From the NCBI GenBank assembly GCA_036390995.1, contig DASWAT010000051.1:1-7736 (forward strand): a DNA stretch of 7,736 nt, read 5' to 3'. Positions 5,501 through 7,736 of this stretch are shown here, piece by piece. Made by a program: the position numbers and the translations under genes. The notes under the pieces were generated by a model. That model saw only the letters and a program-made list of their open reading frames with translations, was not told where the DNA came from and made no database searches. How positions within the stretch are numbered: the first letter of the stretch is position 1; every line of letters begins with the position of its first letter. The DNA comes from DASQQQ01 sp036390995 (GTDB lineage: Bacteria; Actinomycetota; UBA4738; HRBIN12).

Positions 5501-6118
5501 ATGGAAGGCCCAGTCGCACTGTCCGATCCTCACGGCGCCGTGCGCCCACACGGGGCCGAGCCGTTCGCCGAGGAGTACGAGCGCCACATCGAGAAGGTCC
5601 TCATCACCCGGGACCAGATCGGGATCAAGCTCGCCGAACTCGGAGCGCAGATCACGCGGGACTACGAGGGGAGCGATCCGCTCCTGGTCGGTGTGCTGAA
5701 GGGGGCCTTCGTCCTGATGGCCGACCTCGCCCGGCATATCCACATGCCGGTCGAGTTCGACTTCATGGCCGTGGCCTCCTACGGGGCCTCCACCCAGACC
5801 TCCGGCGTGGTCCGGATCCTGAAGGACCTCGATCACGACATCGAGGGCCGCCACGTCCTGCTGATCGAGGACATCGTGGACTCGGGCCTCACGCTGAACT
5901 ACCTACTCAAGAACCTCCGGGGCCGCCGTCCGGCCAGCCTCGAGGTCTGCGCGCTGCTCCACAAGGTGGGGATCCAGCAGGTCCACCTGGACCTGCGGTA
6001 CGTGGGGTTCGAGATCCCGCCGGAGTTCGTGATCGGCTACGGTCTGGACTTCGCGGAGAAGTACCGGAACCTCCCGTACATCGCCACCTTGAAGCCCGAG
6101 GCCTACCGGGACGTCTGA
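5501..6118 (+). CDS. hpt: Hypoxanthine phosphoribosyltransferase
   Basis: Hpt transfers the phosphoribosyl group of PRPP to hypoxanthine (usually also guanine), making IMP or GMP in purine salvage. The 205-residue protein contains the PRPP-binding motif VLLIEDIVDSGLTL (119-132), LLVGVLKGAFVLMADL (61-76), the flexible-loop region SYGASTQTSGV (93-103) and the C-terminal VIGYGLDFAEKYRNLPYI (177-194). The spacing is typical of bacterial HPRTs. The first 20 or so residues extend beyond the usual start and are not conserved in character. ATG 5501 is supported by AAAGGGGG (5487-5494) 6 bases upstream. It follows tilS by 13 bases, the usual actinobacterial tilS-hpt pair, and may share the operon promoter or use the weak internal one. 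Identification is secure. Confidence 0.97.
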   Translation: MEGPVALSDPHGAVRPHGAEPFAEEYERHIEKVLITRDQIGIKLAELGAQITRDYEGSDPLLVGVLKGAFVLMADLARHIHMPVEFDFMAVASYGASTQTSGVVRILKDLDHDIEGRHVLLIEDIVDSGLTLNYLLKNLRGRRPASLEVCALLHKVGIQQVHLDLRYVGFEIPPEFVIGYGLDFAEKYRNLPYIATLKPEAYRDV

Positions 6119-6145
6119 TCTGCCCGGAACGGATCGCCCGCCGCG

Positions 6146-6550
6146 GTGCGTCCAAGCGCCGTGAGACGGTTCGTCCTGCTCGTGCTCCCACTCGCGCTGC
6201 TCCTGACCTCCTGCGGCTCGCCCAAGGCCGGGAACGGGACGCAAGACCAGGGGATCCGCGGGATCGTGCTGCTCGGCCCGGTCTGTCCGGTGGAGAGCGT
6301 GCAGAGCCCTTGCCCTCCGAGGCCGCTCGTCGACACGAACGTCGAGGTGACGAACGAGCACGGGGACGTCGTCGCGACCGCGACGACGGACCAGGAGGGC
6401 CGATTCGTCGTCCACCTCGAGCCCGGCGCCTACTCGGTGTACGCCGTGCTCGTGAGCCCGGGCCCCCCGAGCTCCCATCCGGTGCGGGTCGTCGTGCAGG
6501 CGCACGAGTTCGCGCAGGTCAGGGTGCCCGTCGACAGCGGCATCCGGTAA
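6146..6550 (+). CDS. Lipoprotein with a carboxypeptidase-regulatory-like (transthyretin-like) beta domain
   Basis: The protein has 134 residues from GTG 6146; GTG 6161 is an equally possible start that removes five residues. An arginine-containing N-terminus and hydrophobic core lead to the lipobox LLTSC, with the lipidated Cys at 23. The mature part has GIRGIVLLGPVCPVE, a Cys pair (C47, C56) that could form a disulfide, and the pattern VEVTNEHGDVVATATTDQEG then GRFVVHLEPGAYSVYAVL. That pattern is typical of CarboxypepD_reg-like beta-sandwich domains. The predicted location is the outer face of the membrane, with a binding or structural role; no catalytic motif is seen. It starts 27 bases after hpt, so it is probably the last gene of that operon. 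No strong Shine-Dalgarno sequence is visible. Mycobacteria also have a lipoprotein next to hpt, but I cannot say the two are homologous. Confidence 0.85.
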   Translation: MRPSAVRRFVLLVLPLALLLTSCGSPKAGNGTQDQGIRGIVLLGPVCPVESVQSPCPPRPLVDTNVEVTNEHGDVVATATTDQEGRFVVHLEPGAYSVYAVLVSPGPPSSHPVRVVVQAHEFAQVRVPVDSGIR

Positions 6551-6566
6551 CCTGACACCTTCGAGC

Positions 6567-6588
6567 GGGTCTGGTCGGAACCGGACCC
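6567..6588 (+). terminator. Hairpin after the lipoprotein gene; candidate operon terminator
   Basis: GGGTCTGG (6567-6574) pairs with CCGGACCC (6581-6588), 8 bp with one G-T pair, around TCGGAA. It lies 17 bases after the lipoprotein stop and just before the ftsH promoter-like box. The following sequence is CCTTGCTACC, not a real U tract, so it would be a weak or Rho-assisted terminator. Confidence 0.4.
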
Positions 6589-6591
6589 CCT

Positions 6592-6600
6592 TGCTACCAT
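6592..6600 (+). promoter_or_regulatory. Extended -10 box, probable ftsH promoter
   Basis: TGCTACCAT has the form TG-n-TAnnnT, the same extended -10 design as at 2689-2697. Transcription would start near 6607, giving a 5' leader of about 65 bases to the CTG start. No good -35 is seen. The position between the lipoprotein terminator-like hairpin and ftsH supports independent transcription of ftsH. The leader (6607-6672) shows no riboswitch I recognise. Confidence 0.45.
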
Positions 6601-6657
6601 CGGCGAGGGCCTGGGACGCGGTTCGCGTACCCGGCCCGCTGGCATCTTCCCGAACGG

Positions 6658-6664
6658 AAAGGAG
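6658..6664 (+). promoter_or_regulatory. Strong Shine-Dalgarno sequence that sets the ftsH start
   Basis: AAAGGAG is a near-ideal anti-16S match, and exactly 8 bases separate it from CTG 6673. No ATG, GTG or TTG exists in the ftsH frame between the in-frame stop at 6553-6555 and GTG 6739, so this site decides the start. Confidence 0.75.
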
Positions 6665-6672
6665 CGACCCTC

Positions 6673-7736
6673 CTGGCCTCGCCGCCCGAGTCCCCGTACC
6701 GCCGGATCCTCCGGGGGCCGGCCCTGTACATCCTCATCGTGCTGCTCGGGCTGTGGATCTTCGTGCTCGTCGCGAACCGCGGCACGCAGGGGCAGTCGCT
6801 GATGTTCAGCCAGTATCAAGGACTGGTCGACCAGGGGAAGGTGCGCACCGCCACCTTCATGGAGGGCGACCAGAAGATCCGCGGCGAGCTCACCGACGGC
6901 TCCTCCTACGAGGTCGCGTACCCCTCGGCCACGCAGGAGTCCCTCATCAAACAGCTGCAGGCCGCGAGCGTCGAGGTGAACGTCGATCCGCAGAAGGGCT
7001 CGGCGCTCCTCGGCTTCGTCGTGCAGCTGATCCCAGTGATCCTCATCATCGGGGCGTTCATCTGGATCATGAACCAGTCCCAGGGCGGCGGTGGGCGCGT
7101 GATGCAGTTCGGCAAGGCCCGGGCCAAGATGGTCACGAAGGACCAGCCGAAGACGACCTTCACCGACGTGGCCGGCGTGGACGAGGCCATCGAGGAGCTG
7201 CAGGAGGTCAAGGAGTACCTGCAGAACCCGGCCAAGTTCCAGGCCATGGGGGCCAAGATCCCCAAGGGGGTCCTGCTGTTCGGGCCGCCGGGGACGGGCA
7301 AGACCCTCCTGGCGCGGGCGGTGGCCGGCGAGGCCGGCGTGCCGTTCTACTCGATCAGCGGCTCGGACTTCGTGGAGATGTTCGTGGGGGTCGGCGCCGC
7401 ACGGGTCCGCGACCTGTTCGAGCAGGCGAAGGCGAACGCGCCGGCCATCGTGTTCATCGACGAGATCGACGCCGTCGGACGCCACCGCGGCGCCGGCATG
7501 GGCGGCGGTCACGACGAGCGTGAGCAAACCCTGAACCAGTTGCTGGTCGAGATGGACGGCTTCGACGTCCACGGCGGCGTCGTGCTGATCGCGGCGACCA
7601 ACCGTCCGGATGTGCTTGACCCGGCGTTGCTGCGTCCCGGCCGTTTCGACCGCCAGGTGGTGGTGCCACTGCCGGATATTCGCGGCCGTGAACAGATTCT
7701 GATGGTGCACATGCGCAAGGTGCCGATTGCCCCGGA
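6673..7736 (+). CDS. ftsH: ATP-dependent zinc metalloprotease FtsH (3' partial; apparent CTG start)
   Basis: FtsH is a membrane-anchored hexameric AAA+ protease that degrades damaged membrane proteins and regulators. The frame runs off the right edge; 354 residues are visible and the zinc protease domain (HEAGH) lies outside. In order: a membrane helix at about 17-34, an extracytoplasmic domain (35-112), a second helix (113-133), FTDVAGVDEA (163-172), Walker A GPPGTGKT (204-211), the pore loop FVGVG (237-241), Walker B IVFIDEID (259-266), GAGMGGGHDEREQTLNQ (273-289) and the second region of homology AATNRPDVLDPALLRPGRFD (307-326) with Arg fingers R321 and R324. The start is CTG 6673, 8 bases after AAAGGAG; no canonical start lies upstream in frame, and the first one downstream (6739) falls inside the first helix. 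From about 7507, and strongly from 7603, codon use and protein sequence change toward a proteobacterial type, so the visible 3' end may not be native. Identification is secure. Confidence 0.95.
   Translation, partial: MASPPESPYRRILRGPALYILIVLLGLWIFVLVANRGTQGQSLMFSQYQGLVDQGKVRTATFMEGDQKIRGELTDGSSYEVAYPSATQESLIKQLQAASVEVNVDPQKGSALLGFVVQLIPVILIIGAFIWIMNQSQGGGGRVMQFGKARAKMVTKDQPKTTFTDVAGVDEAIEELQEVKEYLQNPAKFQAMGAKIPKGVLLFGPPGTGKTLLARAVAGEAGVPFYSISGSDFVEMFVGVGAARVRDLFEQAKANAPAIVFIDEIDAVGRHRGAGMGGGHDEREQTLNQLLVEMDGFDVHGGVVLIAATNRPDVLDPALLRPGRFDRQVVVPLPDIRGREQILMVHMRKVPIAP
7504..7736 (+). other. Compositionally foreign end of ftsH (possible assembly chimera or recombinant segment)
   Basis: By hand count, 12 of the 44 complete codons from 7603 end in A or T, against about 9 of 277 from 6673 to 7503. 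ATT for Ile appears three times here (7678, 7696, 7726) and never earlier in ftsH, where every Ile is ATC. CGT for Arg appears five times from 7519. The encoded end, VPLPDIRGREQILMVHMRKV, resembles beta/gammaproteobacterial FtsH. The actinobacterial form I recall here has NPDLAGRRAVLRVH (M. tuberculosis). The exact switch point cannot be fixed because the 7504-7602 stretch encodes residues conserved across bacteria. Confidence 0.65.

Noticed and set aside
6601..6672. Riboswitch or structured leader before ftsH
   Set aside because: No known riboswitch core or strong extended pairing was found by eye. Only the Shine-Dalgarno sequence is convincing.
6430..7710. 426-codon minus-strand frame opposite ftsH
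   Set aside because: It is a His/Leu/Asp-rich shadow of ftsH with no recognisable domain.

Overview
The window is high-GC DNA whose protein-coding parts strongly favour G or C at third codon positions. Gene content and order point to an actinobacterium (phylum Actinomycetota, probably an uncultured lineage). A DUF2342/Zincin_2 metallopeptidase is followed by tilS, hpt, a lipoprotein and ftsH. The same backbone is found in mycobacteria around Rv3626c-Rv3625c-Rv3624c, with a lipoprotein next to hpt and ftsH nearby (recalled from memory, not searched).

Layout. Positions 1-333 hold the end of an unidentified plus-strand gene, joined by a GTGA overlap to a 68-residue single-helix protein. Positions 345 to about 2411 (minus strand) encode one large protein that fuses an N-terminal universal stress protein (UspA) domain to a complete UbiB/ABC1 atypical kinase with two C-terminal membrane helices. 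The two converging genes end inside one perfect palindrome that contains both stop codons. Positions 2412-2575 are a divergent regulatory gap with a GC-rich hairpin. A tRNA-Thr(CGT) lies at 2576-2652. From 2705 rightward runs a probable operon: an unrecognised secreted or membrane protein with a Pro/Ala-rich tail (apparently leaderless), the zinc peptidase, tilS (start and stop overlap by one base), hpt and a lipoprotein. After a 122-base gap with its own promoter-like box, ftsH runs off the right edge.

Roles. The operon combines decoding fidelity (TilS makes lysidine in tRNA-Ile), purine salvage (Hpt), an envelope lipoprotein, a lineage-specific predicted peptidase and the membrane AAA+ protease FtsH. 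The tRNA-Thr gene and TilS add a translation theme. The UspA-UbiB fusion may link nucleotide or stress sensing to membrane quinone or lipid homeostasis; this is inference.

Two points deserve most attention. First, ftsH has no ATG, GTG or TTG in frame before its first membrane helix, but has a CTG at an ideal distance from a strong Shine-Dalgarno sequence. Second, the last 130-230 bases of ftsH change abruptly in codon use and become proteobacterial in protein sequence. That suggests a chimeric assembly end or intragenic recombination, so this end should not be trusted as native. I found no CRISPR array, insertion sequence or phage gene. The most unusual gene-level feature is the UspA-UbiB fusion.
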